In this document: in pieces, positions 12,676 to 21,635 of the stretch | Numbering within the stretch: position 1 is the stretch's first letter | Layout: every line of letters starts with the position of its first letter | Notes under the pieces: generated by a model | The model's input: the letters and a program-made list of their open reading frames with translations, nothing else | The model's database searches: none | Told to the model about the DNA's origin: nothing | Program-made: the position numbers and the translations under genes | Assembly (NCBI GenBank): GCA_024704175.1 | Contig: CP085629.1 | Location: 2,232,001-2,296,000, forward strand | From: Paenibacillus sp. P25 | GTDB lineage: Bacteria; Bacillota; Bacilli; Paenibacillales; NBRC-103111 | Direction of reading: 5' to 3' | Length of the DNA stretch: 64,000 nt

Positions 12676-12704
12676 ATAGTATCATATCTTTTTCCATTTG
12701 TAAA
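12676..12704 (-). promoter_or_regulatory. Sigma-A-like promoter of the PKS operon
   Basis: On the minus strand TTTACA (12704-12699) and TACTAT (12681-12676) are separated by exactly 17 nt. Transcription would start near 12669 and give a leader of about 190 nt before the first gene. Recognised by consensus only. Confidence 0.65.
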
Positions 12705-12819
12705 TCTTCTATCTTTACATGAATTTATTATATTAATAGGAATAATTACCCATATTCAGAGGACTATTGATTGGATAATATAGTTTTGTGTTCCATATTT
12801 ATGAAGGAGGCTCCGTCTT

Positions 12820-13397
12820 ATGTCATGGTATGCGCTCTTCGTTAAAACAGGTTACGAATCTTATATTAAAAAGTGGCTCGATATGAAATTTGACAACAGC
12901 TTGTTATATAGCGTCATACCGAAACGAAAAGTACCCGAGAAAAAGACGGCAAAGCCTACGATGCCGTGAAAACCTTATTTCCCGGCTACGTCTTCATCAA
13001 AACAACGATGAATTTCTCCACCTATTATCAATTCAAGGAAAACCCCCACATCATCAGAACGTTAAACTATCTGGGCAGGAAGGATAAAAGCTTCCGCACC
13101 GAAAACTCCCCCATACTGCATATGGATCCCGGAAAGCCGGATGAATCCTCATTTTTCAAGGAAATTCCCAAGGAGGAAATGATGATTGTCTTAAAGCTGA
13201 TTGACGACAAGGAAATCATCGAGTATTCCCAAATCTCTTTGAAGGAATCCAAGGTTGTCGTTGAGTCCGGGCCTTTAAAAGGAATGGAAAGCTTTATTAA
13301 AAAAATCGATAAGCATAAAAAGCGGGCTAAAGTTCTGATGAAGATGATGGGAGCGGAACAAATGATCGACCTTGGCATCGAGATCATTAAACAATAA
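12820..13397 (+). CDS. loaP: LoaP, specialised NusG-family transcription antiterminator (one frameshift)
   Basis: NusG paralogue that binds RNA polymerase and lets it read through terminators in long biosynthetic operons. The NGN domain begins with WYALFVKTG and holds LFPGYVFIKT; a KOW-like segment (VVVESGPLKGMESF) sits near residue 150. About 192 residues after repair. A frameshift near 12945 falls in an A5 run (GAGAAAAAGACG); removing one A joins PEK to DGKAYDAVKTLFPGY without a gap. AAGGAGG is 9 nt before ATG. The gene is divergent from the PKS operon, whose leader carries a hairpin and a terminator, so the cluster is its evident target. Housekeeping NusG is unlikely because of this context and the LoaP-like sequence. 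Confidence 0.9.
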
Positions 13398-13412
13398 ACC
13401 GGTACAAGGATA

Positions 13413-13435
13413 CCCGCAGAGCCACCCTCTGCGGG
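13413..13435. terminator. Hairpin between convergent loaP and membrane-protein gene
   Basis: Perfect 9-bp stem CCCGCAGAG/CTCTGCGGG with a 5-nt loop, 15 nt after the loaP stop. No clear T run follows on either strand, so termination is likely but not certain. Confidence 0.5.
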
Positions 13436-13460
13436 CGGCAAACCTATTTCCACCGGCTCT

Positions 13461-14481
13461 TCATTCACCTACTTGTCGTGCGGCTTCCGCTCCATTCCGC
13501 CTCCGGTAATAATAAGCAACGGTCGCGATTCCCAATGCGATCCCCCATATTGGCCATATCAGCAGGGGGTAGTGGCTCCCCAATTGGGATAAATGCTGTT
13601 AAGAGTCAATTCCCGGACGACTTGAATGCCGGTTACGGTGATCATGACGGAGACAAACGCAGCTGGAATAATGGCCAGCGCAGGGGAACTCGCTTCCCGG
13701 CCCACAACGGGATCCAACGCGGGAACGTCTCGCCCCAAGGCGCAATAAGGCCGCGTGTAAGCGTCGTGCCGATCAGCGATACCAAGGCGAGGCCTGCTCC
13801 GGCCCATACCGCGCCTGAATCCCGAAGGCTTTGAAATAATTCATGCGTAATGCCTAAAGGGATGCCGAGCAGCCACGCCATCCGTGTTATCTCATAATAC
13901 GCCGGAGCAAGCATCGCAATGCAGGTTGCCCGCCTTCCCCAGCGCGCCGCGGAACCGGTAGAGATCCGGAGGCTTCCATGTTCACATGCGTTTCCCGATT
14001 GACGCTGGAACGACAATGCGGTCGCCCCCACAGCAATCCGCCGGCCAGGCAAATAAATTGGTTCACCACCGGCCATGTGACGAAATCGAAATAAGTTTGG
14101 ATGGGGACCTGTCCGATAAGAGCACCAATCAGGCATATGGGCGCATAAGCCACTGCAATCAGGGCGCGGGAGTCCGGGATCGCGAAGCAGAGAAAGGCGG
14201 ACGGCGCCCCATGCATAAAGAATGGACACCGATCGAATCAAGCGGTGGGTCCTCAGCTTGCCGACGAATAGTACGACCACCCCCAGAAAGCCGAGAACAG
14301 CGATGACGGGCCCTGCGGCCATTCCTGTCACCGACCAATACAACCCGAGCACGCCATAGACGACGGTCCAAATGATCGCTGCGTGCCGAATCCATTCCGG
14401 CCGATTCCTCCTTACGCGGACTGACGACGGTGTTGGTTTTGTCTCCGGGTGGGATAAGATGTTCAGGTTTACGGGATCCAT
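13461..14481 (-). CDS. Polytopic membrane protein of the two-component locus (frameshifted)
   Basis: About 340 residues after repair of at least three frameshifts (near 14185, 14020 and 13690). It has many hydrophobic segments, for example WTVVYGVLGLYWSVTG and GPVIAVLGFLGVVVLF, and a final one reading WGIALGIATVAYYYR before a basic tail. It carries the motif PWGETFPRWIP, seen in similar form (PWGKTVPAWVP) in the protein at 16374-16986. ATG at 14481 has AAAGGAG 11 nt upstream. Its promoter overlaps the direct-repeat operator at 14530-14547, so it is probably a target of the adjacent response regulator. No enzymatic motif was recognised; the function is unknown and a role in envelope-stress or drug response is only a guess from the context. 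Confidence 0.7.
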
Positions 14482-14514
14482 CAAGATCACAGCTCCTTTT
14501 ACCAAGTTTCCCTT

Positions 14515-14547
14515 AGTATAAGGAACGCCGGTAAACAAGAGGTAAAC
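14515..14547 (-). promoter_or_regulatory. Direct-repeat operator plus -10 upstream of the 13461-14481 gene
   Basis: On the plus strand GGTAAAC-N4-GGTAAAC (14530-14547), an 11-bp direct repeat typical of OmpR-family response-regulator sites. A minus-strand TATACT lies at 14520-14515, 9 bp from the operator, which takes the place of a -35 box. The same element with the same spacing is present at 17579-17596. Confidence 0.7.
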
Positions 14548-14564
14548 GGCCGATCAACTTCACC

Positions 14565-15635
14565 CTAACTTTGCGGCGCTTGCAATCGGATTGAGAGGAT
14601 CGTCCCTTCGTTCGGTTTACTCTGTATCGTTAACTTGCCGCCGCTCGCTTCAATAAACCTCTTGGCAATGAAGAGGCCCATGCCCGAACGCTCGGCGGAT
14701 GTTCTTTCCGCATCGCTTTGAACAACGGTCTCGTTGAATCCGACCCCGTTATCTTCGATCCGGATCTCTGTTATCCGATCATGGAGCTGCGAGACTCGAA
14801 CTACGATTTCGGTGCCTTCAGGATTATGGACGACGGCATTGACAAGCAAATTGCGGATAGCGCGTGTCATCAGCTTCGGATCGCAGGTTACCTTCATGCG
14901 GCCCGGCTTCGGGTCCATCGCGAAAAGATAGCCGGACGCCCAAGGAGCGCCGCTGACATCCGCCATCGTTCTCCGTACGAGTTCAACGATATCCGCCTCC
15001 TCGGCTTTAAGAGGGATTTGGCCATGTATCGTTTCGTTAAGATCCTGAACCAGTTCTTGCAGTTGAGCCGCTTTTTGCTGAATGACGGACAGGAAATCCC
15101 TCTGTTCTTCCGCACTCCACCGATAGTCCGAATTGATCAGCATGGCGGAATAGCCGGATATGTAGGTTAACGGTGTTTTTAAATCGTGCGATATCCCACG
15201 AATCCATTCCTCCTTCATTTGCTCCGACTCTTGCAGCGCTTTCTCGTTTGCTCGAAGCGTGCCCGCAAGCATCCGTAAATGCTCGAACAATTCCTTGTAG
15301 ACGGCATACGGTAGCTTCAGCGTTCCTTTCTTGCGCGAGTGGATCTCGTTCCAGCGCTGGGGAACATCATATTGTCCGCCGGCCAGGCGCCTGATCCAAA
15401 CCATCATGAAATAAACCGGCTTCCCCAGGTACCAGCCGATGAGGAGCAAGGTCAGAAGAAAAAGCACGGCGCACAAGGCCACCACGAAGATTTCGTATTG
15501 CCCCGAACGATTCCCGTACAGCCAAAGCTGCGGCCAAAACATCCAGGCCGCTACGATTACAATCGTTTGAATACAAACAAACAGAACAAAGAAAGCGGTC
15601 AAAAGCTGCAATGCGATGCGAAGTGTAAGTTTCAC
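14565..15635 (-). CDS. Sensor histidine kinase
   Basis: Membrane-bound kinase of the two-component system encoded with the regulator just upstream. Two membrane segments (LTAFFVLFVCIQTIVIVA and a second at VVALCAVLFLLTLLLIGWYLG) enclose a very short outside loop, so it is an intramembrane-sensing type. The H box is ISHDLKTPLTY, the N box NLLVNAVVHN, and the G boxes DNGVGF and GMGLFIA. GTG at 15635 is preferred over the farther upstream start: AGGAGG is 8 nt before it and it overlaps little with the regulator. 356 residues. It is followed after about 85 nt by a membrane-protein gene with its own regulated promoter. Confidence 0.92.
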   Translation of the reverse strand: MKLTLRIALQLLTAFFVLFVCIQTIVIVAAWMFWPQLWLYGNRSGQYEIFVVALCAVLFLLTLLLIGWYLGKPVYFMMVWIRRLAGGQYDVPQRWNEIHSRKKGTLKLPYAVYKELFEHLRMLAGTLRANEKALQESEQMKEEWIRGISHDLKTPLTYISGYSAMLINSDYRWSAEEQRDFLSVIQQKAAQLQELVQDLNETIHGQIPLKAEEADIVELVRRTMADVSGAPWASGYLFAMDPKPGRMKVTCDPKLMTRAIRNLLVNAVVHNPEGTEIVVRVSQLHDRITEIRIEDNGVGFNETVVQSDAERTSAERSGMGLFIAKRFIEASGGKLTIQSKPNEGTILSIRLQAPQS

Positions 15636-15639
15636 GGAC

Positions 15640-16349
15640 TTAACCTCCTGAGGGCGGTACGAACTTGTATCCGATACCCCGCGACGTAACAATCATCTTG
15701 GGACGGGACGGATCGGCCTCCAGCTTCTTTCGGAGTCTGGAAATATGGATAACGACCGTTTTCTCGTCCCCCAGCACCATAGTGCCCCACACTTGTTCAT
15801 ATAGCTGCTCGGCGGTGAATACGCGGTTCGGATGCTTGCAAAAATAAAGCAGCAGTTCAAGCTCCTTGGCCGGACAAGGTATATCCAAGCCGCCTACGGT
15901 CAGCTGTCCCGTGGAACGGTTAACGGTAAACGTTTCGTATCGAAATACTTCCTCCGCGTTTACGGCTTCGGAGGAATAGAAGGCGCTCCGTCTCAAATGA
16001 GCCTGAATCCGTGCGACAACTTCGAGCGGATTGAACGGTTTGGTGACGTAGTCGTCTCCCCGAGGAACAACCCCTGGAGTTTATCCATATCGCTGGAGCG
16101 GGCGGTCAGAAACAGAATAGGAGTGGTAATCGTTTTGCGCAGCTCCGTGCACAAGGTAAATCCATCCATATCCGGAAGCATGACATCCAGTATGATCATA
16201 TCGAAGCGTGCTGCTCTTACGGCCGTGATCGCTTCGGCGGCGGAACCGGCCTTGGTAATCCGGGTATATCCTTCTTTACGAAAAAGATTCTCAAGCATCG
16301 TGAGAATGCCTTCCTCGTCGTCGACCAGCAATAACGATTCATTTCGCAC
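15640..16349 (-). CDS. OmpR/PhoB-family response regulator (one frameshift)
   Basis: DNA-binding regulator partnered with the kinase downstream. The receiver domain has the acidic pair DDE near the start, the phospho-acceptor Asp in ILDVMLPD and the Lys of TKPF; the winged-helix domain ends with SRLRKKLE and RGIGYKF. A frameshift near 16065, in a CTCGGGG run, separates the receiver core from DDYVTKPFNPLE. Start is GTG at 16349 with AAGGGG upstream. 237 residues after repair. The likely binding sites are the two GGTAAAC direct repeats at 14530 and 17579. Confidence 0.92.
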
Positions 16350-16373
16350 GCCGGCGCCCCTTATCTCTGCTTA

Positions 16374-16986
16374 TCATTTTAGGAAATCAAAAATAATCGC
16401 GCTGACAAATAACGATGTAACGAGTAGAACCAAGAATATATAAAGAATAACACATCGCCTCAGGAATGGGCGCAAAATTGAGGAATCCTGCGCATAGTTC
16501 CATGCCGCCAGACTGGACATCATCCCCATCACGATAAACCACGGTTCGTAAAAGAAAAGATCCCATAGAATTAATCCTTGGACATCAAGTTCGATCCAGC
16601 CGGGGAAATGGATCGTAATGACACCTGCCAAATGGAGGATTTTGGTGGTAACTCCGCTGACTCCATGAGCAATCACGAAAGCACCGCCGATAAGAGAAGG
16701 GATTAATAAAAACAGAGGATGCACGTTTCTTCCACCCATCACGGGAACCCAGGCTGGAACGGTTTTCCCCCAAGGCTTAACAAGTCCTAACATGAAAAAG
16801 CCGGCAAGCATGACCGCAACGCCGGCGAGATAACTTGCCATTTGAAACCCTTCGGTGTCGGCAAGTCTGCCCGGCAATCCGATGGCCCCGCCCGCAGCCT
16901 TGATAAAATCGAACGACAACCGCATACATCATCGCCAAGAGGCAACCGGCATAGCCGGGCCAAACGGATTTGTTGAGCTTATTCAT
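16374..16986 (-). CDS. Membrane protein of the two-component locus (one frameshift)
   Basis: About 203 residues, four to five predicted membrane helices, no enzymatic motif recognised. It contains LVKPWGKTVPAWVPVMGG, closely matching PWGETFPRWIPLWAG in the protein at 13461-14481, so the two are paralogues. A frameshift near 16925 separates the first 23 residues (starting MNKLNKSVWPGYAG) from the rest. It lies 24 nt upstream of the response regulator and 35 nt downstream of another membrane-protein gene, so all are probably one transcript starting at the operator near 17579. Confidence 0.65.
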
Positions 16987-17021
16987 TGTTTCAACCTGCC
17001 TCCTTCAATTTCATAAAATCA

Positions 17022-17531
17022 CTACAATTGCGAACGAACGGAATGACGCGTTCTCATCCAGTAAGACAAGGCCGCCATACTGATCGCGATTCCCCAGATG
17101 AAAAATCCTCCGTAAACAGGGAGCAGCACCCAAGGATCAAATTCCGGCGTATCCGACATCCGAATGGTGCCGGCGACCAGTCTGCAGAAGGTGATAAGAC
17201 AGATCATGAAGAACAACATGCCTCCCATGCCCGCCGGCACGAGCAGCGACCAGTGCGGAACCCTGCGTCCCCACTCTTGAACCAATGCGGCCGCCAGCAC
17301 GGAAGCCATAAGCGCCAAGACAGCGGTTATATCGATGCCCCGGGCATAGAGAAAGGCGCTGATGGGATCAGCGCCGGATTTCATAGAGGCATGGAGCTCC
17401 TCGATTCCCCGACCGGTTGCGAGAAGGACGACTCCATGAGCCCAAAGCGTTTTTAGAACCGCGTAAGGAAGCAATGCAACGGACGCCGCATATCCCCATT
17501 TCTTTGACGACAACAATCTCTTCATTGTCAT
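17022..17531 (-). CDS. Membrane protein of the two-component locus
   Basis: Intact 169-residue protein with four hydrophobic segments. It has EWGRRVPHWSLLVPAGMGG, a weaker version of the WG-x3-P-x-W motif in its two neighbours. The start at 17531 has AGGAGGTG 7 nt upstream. First gene of the putative operon membrane protein - membrane protein - regulator - kinase. The function is not recognised; the repeated family next to a sensor kinase suggests either an accessory to sensing or the effector of the response. Confidence 0.7.
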   Translation of the reverse strand: MTMKRLLSSKKWGYAASVALLPYAVLKTLWAHGVVLLATGRGIEELHASMKSGADPISAFLYARGIDITAVLALMASVLAAALVQEWGRRVPHWSLLVPAGMGGMLFFMICLITFCRLVAGTIRMSDTPEFDPWVLLPVYGGFFIWGIAISMAALSYWMRTRHSVRSQL

Positions 17532-17563
17532 AACCGGCCACCTCCTGCTCTATCGTTATGTTA

Positions 17564-17596
17564 ATTTTATGAAAGGCAGGTAAACAGGAGGTAAAC
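17564..17596 (-). promoter_or_regulatory. Direct-repeat operator plus -10 upstream of the two-component operon
   Basis: Plus-strand GGTAAAC-N4-GGTAAAC at 17579-17596, with a minus-strand TAAAAT at 17569-17564, again 9 bp away. The flanks also match the other copy (GTGAAGTTGATC against CTGAAGTTAATGATC). This is the expected autoregulatory site of the locus. Confidence 0.7.
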
Positions 17597-17613
17597 GGAT
17601 CATTAACTTCAGC

Positions 17614-19680
17614 TTAATTTTGCGCGGGCTCCAATAAAGGAGTGAATCGCCCGTTATAAGTTAAAATCAATTGATGCATCGCCCGGGTACACGCCACATA
17701 CAGCAGGCCCCTGTCCAAGTCGGTCCGATAGGTCGCGTCATCGGCAAACGGCACAATGACCCGGTCAAACTCCAGTCCCTTGGCCATATGAGCAAACGTA
17801 ACGACGATTCCTTCATGAAACTGTTCGCTGTTGAAATCCAATAAGCAGACATCGGGAATGGTCGGCTTGATGTACTTGAACACCAGTTCCGCCTGCGATT
17901 GCTTCTTACAAACGATGCCCAATGAACGATGCTCTGACGTTTGGAAATCGCGGCATAATTCCAGAATGGCACCCAGTTCGCCTTGCGGACTTTCGGTTGA
18001 AAGGATGCGCGGTTCTTCACCATGACGCTCAATCGGAATAATACTGTGGTACGGCTTCAATTGCCGGGCAAAGTTCGTAATTTCGATCGTCGAACGATAA
18101 CTTTTTAACAGTTCAACGGTTTCCGCCTCCGGAAACACCTTCTTGATTTCCTCAAGCGTTGACGAAGTATAAGGATTCACGGATTGAGCGGCATCACCCA
18201 AAATCGTTTTTTTGCAGCGAAACCATTTGGCGAGTACCGCATACTGTATCGGGGTGTAATCCTGCATTTCGTCGACGAGCAGATGCTTGACGAAATCAAA
18301 CGATCTCGTTCCTTCCAAATGAATCTTTACATAAATAAGCGGAAACACGTCTGCGTACTCCAAGGTTTTGGCCTTTTTCCATTGGAACATTTCCGGTTTG
18401 CCCATCGTATGGTAGAAATCTTTGTACAGGGATATCGCGCCTATGCACTTGAACATCTTGTGGACGGCGGATTTGATTTTTTTGGCGGTCGAGGGTGTCG
18501 GCCGCTGGCCGTCTTGGTCCCTGCTGTTTGCGATGACGGCCGAGGCGGCTTTTTCGAGCCTTGGTTTGATCGGCAATGCCAGCGCAGCGTTATAAGCTTT
18601 CTGTAAATCTTCCTTGGCAATGAATACGCCGTCAACTGTTATATCGGCGGGTATGAAATATTCGGCGTCGATATGAGCAAGGTAAGAATCCAGCCGCCGG
18701 ACAAAATCCATATCCGCCTTGAACTTGATTCTGGCATTCCGCTTCCTGTCTTCGGATTCGATCAGCTCGGTAACTTGTTCGTTATAGGTCTGAAATGTAC
18801 ACAATCCGTTAAGCTCTTTCGCCGCTATTTCCTCCATATGAATCTCCGCGATGTTTTCTTCCCCGAGCTCCGGCAGTACGTTGGATATATAATCGGAAAA
18901 CACTTTATTGGGAGAAATGATGAGAATATTGCGGGAGCTCAGCGTTTCTTTGTATTTGTACAATAAATACGCGACTCGGTGCAAAGCGACCGAGGTTTTG
19001 CCGGAGCCGGCGACGCCTTGAATGATCAGCTCCTTGGAATCCTCGTTGCGGATGATAACGTTCTGTTCTTTTTGAATAGTAGCGACGATATTTTTCATTC
19101 TCTCGTCGGAGGTGGTGCCGAGTTCTTTCTGCAGCACCTCATCGTTAATATTCATCGAACTTTCGATCATGTACTCCATTACGCCGTTTTTGATTTTATA
19201 TTGCCGCTTCGTGCGAATATGTCCATCGATCTCGCCCGCCGGTGCCGAGTAATATGCCCTTCCGGCATTAAAATCGTAAAACATGCTGGCCACCGGAGAA
19301 CGCCAATCATAGACCAGATTGTTTTGGGTTTCCTCGTCGGTGAACGAATGAACGCCGATATAGTAAACATCAGGCTCCGCCTGCTCGTCCGTAATAAAAT
19401 CGACCCGCCCGAAATACGGCGAATGAACGAGCTTTTGAAGCTTCCTGCGCATTGCGATCCGTTTTTCTCCGTGATCGATCGTTAGAGCTATGTCCACGCG
19501 GTTGGCCGCTCGTTCCGCGGGATCGAGCTGGGACAAATTCACCCACAAGTATTTTTTGGCATCGATTACTTCTTTGTAAGCGGCTGATATCCGGTCATCC
19601 ATCTCCTTCAAAGCTTGTTGAAGTTGTTTAACTATATGATCGAGATAAATCCGCTCCGCCGATTCCGTTTCGTTAAACAT
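17614..19680 (-). CDS. helD: HelD-type UvrD/Rep superfamily ATPase
   Basis: 688-residue superfamily 1 helicase-like protein. It has a long coiled N-terminal arm, Walker A in GVAGSGKTSVALHR near residue 220, Walker B in LLVDEMQD, and the C-terminal QSVNPYTS and VACTRAMHQLIL motifs. The arm and the lack of nuclease or DNA-end motifs fit HelD, which pries stalled RNA polymerase off DNA, better than UvrD or AddA. The Bacillus subtilis protein is somewhat longer. Intact, monocistronic on the minus strand, with the two-component operon downstream. Confidence 0.85.
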   Translation of the reverse strand: MFNETESAERIYLDHIVKQLQQALKEMDDRISAAYKEVIDAKKYLWVNLSQLDPAERAANRVDIALTIDHGEKRIAMRRKLQKLVHSPYFGRVDFITDEQAEPDVYYIGVHSFTDEETQNNLVYDWRSPVASMFYDFNAGRAYYSAPAGEIDGHIRTKRQYKIKNGVMEYMIESSMNINDEVLQKELGTTSDERMKNIVATIQKEQNVIIRNEDSKELIIQGVAGSGKTSVALHRVAYLLYKYKETLSSRNILIISPNKVFSDYISNVLPELGEENIAEIHMEEIAAKELNGLCTFQTYNEQVTELIESEDRKRNARIKFKADMDFVRRLDSYLAHIDAEYFIPADITVDGVFIAKEDLQKAYNAALALPIKPRLEKAASAVIANSRDQDGQRPTPSTAKKIKSAVHKMFKCIGAISLYKDFYHTMGKPEMFQWKKAKTLEYADVFPLIYVKIHLEGTRSFDFVKHLLVDEMQDYTPIQYAVLAKWFRCKKTILGDAAQSVNPYTSSTLEEIKKVFPEAETVELLKSYRSTIEITNFARQLKPYHSIIPIERHGEEPRILSTESPQGELGAILELCRDFQTSEHRSLGIVCKKQSQAELVFKYIKPTIPDVCLLDFNSEQFHEGIVVTFAHMAKGLEFDRVIVPFADDATYRTDLDRGLLYVACTRAMHQLILTYNGRFTPLLEPAQN

Positions 19681-19987
19681 TCCGACACCATCCTTTCTTC
19701 TTTGAATTCGAATACAAGTATAATGAAAAACAAAAAAAAATATAGACTTATTCTTTCCGTTGTAGTATTATATTTTTATCGTGGGTCCAAAAAACCACAT
19801 ACGATTACAGATCGAACTGGTCGCTTAGGGTGGTCCGTTCGTTTTTTATGTCATTTGATGTGCAATTTTCCTATTTCTTCCTATGACAAACAGGCTGGCC
19901 TTCAAACGAAGGACCAGCCTGTTTTACTTCCTTTTCCATCCACGCCCCATCTCAGAATGGGAGAAAGACGGTTCAGGTCACCTACTG
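19681..19987. other. Intergenic region
   Basis: About 300 nt between helD and the esterase gene. AT-rich near helD, with an A9 run. Apart from the hairpin at 19889-19923 and a plain TATACT near the helD start, nothing was recognised. Confidence 0.5.
19889..19923 (-). terminator. Hairpin terminator after the esterase gene
   Basis: Strong stem ACAGGCTGG+CCTTC paired with GAAGG+CCAGCCTGT, one bulged A and a 4-nt loop. Short T runs flank both sides. Confidence 0.65.
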
Positions 19988-21313
19988 TTATTTGGTTAAG
20001 GATTGCGCGGCCAACCATTCCATAATCGTGGTTTGTTTCCCGTTCATGATCGCAGTACATTCGTTGTTAAATACATAAATCCATGACCAGTGACCGTTAT
20101 ACTCGTAAGGCCGACCGTCCGCTTGCTTGTACAGGCCCGACGTATCATGCACATCGTCAAATAAAGATAATTGGACATTGCGGGCTCCGGCTTGAACTAA
20201 ACGGTTATATGTCGGAATGACATAACTACTCGGAATTACGATCGGATCGGTCTTGGCTGCAGTGAACCAGATAGGAATGTCTTTCATTTTCTGAATATCC
20301 GCATCCGTGATAAGGGTATCCTTCAATGCTTCACAGGTTGGGAACGCAGCCGCAAAATAATCCGGGTAATCGCGGATCATCAGCATGGTCATATAACCGC
20401 CGTTGGAGTCGCCGCCAATATAAATTCGTGAAGTATCGATATCTTTATTCGCAGCAACATAATCTTGGATCAAGGCCATAAGAGATTTCTCATACTTGGA
20501 GGTGCCGTCTCCGAATCCGGTAAATCCATCCATCCAAAACGTCGGGGTTTGAGGCGCCAAAACATATGCACCGTCAAAATAGGATTGAATCTCCTCTGAA
20601 GCGAAATTGACGGCCTTGTTAGCCGCGATGGCAATGGTAGGATCCGTCCCTCCTTCTCCGGCCCCATGCAGCCAGATGATCAGCGGATTCTTTTTGTTAT
20701 CCTTGGCCGGCGCATAGCTTGCATAGGATAAAGTAATGTTGTCATGGGTTGCTTTACCAGTTGTAAACTCATCCGCAAGCACTCTGACGCCTCCGGCAAA
20801 GGTATCTATCACTAACCCTGAAATTTTCCCGGAAGGCGTGGTGATTTCTTTCTGCTGCGTGATTGTATACGTGTTGGTAATCCATGCATTGAATCCCGTT
20901 CTCCGGTCATAGTTGATTGGCAATCCCAAGCTTACATTGGGTCCGATTTGCATCTCCAGTACAACATATTTTCCCATTTTGACGGCAGGGTCCCCGTTTT
21001 TATCGGAAACATAGGCTTTGGTAACTACCCGATCGCCTTCCTCCAGAAAAGGAGGGGTTAACCTGCTGTCGCTTCGAACTACATGTACTTTGAAAGTATC
21101 AGTCGTCACGGAATCCTTCGGAATGGGTGTGCCGATATCAAGAACGACCTTTGTTATCGCAGGGCCCCAGTCTTCAATTTCCGTAACCGTCTGATAAGAG
21201 GTAGATTGCATCTTCTGCTTAGCCATCGCACCTGCACCGAAGGAAAGCGTCAAACACGCGGCTAAAGTGCTCAGCATGAAAGCTTTAACGTGTCTTTTCA
21301 ATGCTTTTACCAT
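19988..21313 (-). CDS. Secreted alpha/beta-hydrolase esterase with N-terminal Ig-like domain
   Basis: Exported 441-residue hydrolase. The start has a basic region and hydrophobic core ending AGAMA-K, a Sec signal peptide. Residues of about 45-165 look like the Ig-like N-terminal domain of EstA-type esterases. The catalytic domain has the oxyanion motif HGAGEGG, the nucleophile in GGDSNGGY, Asp in AAKTDPIV and His near the end in NGHWSW. This resembles the prolyl-oligopeptidase/PHB-depolymerase-like esterases. AGGAGG lies 9 nt before ATG. A cre-like site upstream suggests carbon catabolite control. The substrate is not predictable. Confidence 0.85.
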   Translation of the reverse strand: MVKALKRHVKAFMLSTLAACLTLSFGAGAMAKQKMQSTSYQTVTEIEDWGPAITKVVLDIGTPIPKDSVTTDTFKVHVVRSDSRLTPPFLEEGDRVVTKAYVSDKNGDPAVKMGKYVVLEMQIGPNVSLGLPINYDRRTGFNAWITNTYTITQQKEITTPSGKISGLVIDTFAGGVRVLADEFTTGKATHDNITLSYASYAPAKDNKKNPLIIWLHGAGEGGTDPTIAIAANKAVNFASEEIQSYFDGAYVLAPQTPTFWMDGFTGFGDGTSKYEKSLMALIQDYVAANKDIDTSRIYIGGDSNGGYMTMLMIRDYPDYFAAAFPTCEALKDTLITDADIQKMKDIPIWFTAAKTDPIVIPSSYVIPTYNRLVQAGARNVQLSLFDDVHDTSGLYKQADGRPYEYNGHWSWIYVFNNECTAIMNGKQTTIMEWLAAQSLTK

Positions 21314-21414
21314 TTTGCAATACCTCCTAAATGTTCAAATGAAATACTGCTTCCAAATTGAACCCTAAAAGAATATTTCCTGCCTGCATTCCCCCTTCAC
21401 TACTATTCATCTAA

Positions 21415-21428
21415 AGACAGCGCTTACA
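21415..21428 (-). promoter_or_regulatory. cre-like site (CcpA) upstream of the esterase
   Basis: Minus strand TGTAAGCGCTGTCT, one mismatch from the TGNAANCGNNNNCA consensus, about 100 nt upstream of the start codon. Confidence 0.4.
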
Positions 21429-21582
21429 TTTTGAATTATAAACGTTTCCCGCTGGGACTTCTTGTCATTTCTCGACCAATTTATAGTGCTTTTCCGACTA
21501 CTTTGTTTAAGAATAAAATCCTTATATTGGAGTTAAACTAAAGACGAAACGCAGCCCTCGAAAAGTTACAAATACTTATCAA

Positions 21583-21612
21583 CAAAAAAAAGCCGGCCCC
21601 CAAGGGCCGACT
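21583..21612 (-). terminator. Intrinsic terminator of mqo
   Basis: Minus-strand stem GTCGGCCC/GGGCCGGC followed by eight T, 24 nt after the mqo stop codon. Confidence 0.85.
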
Positions 21613-21635
21613 TCTTATAAGCGCTAATCCAATCT

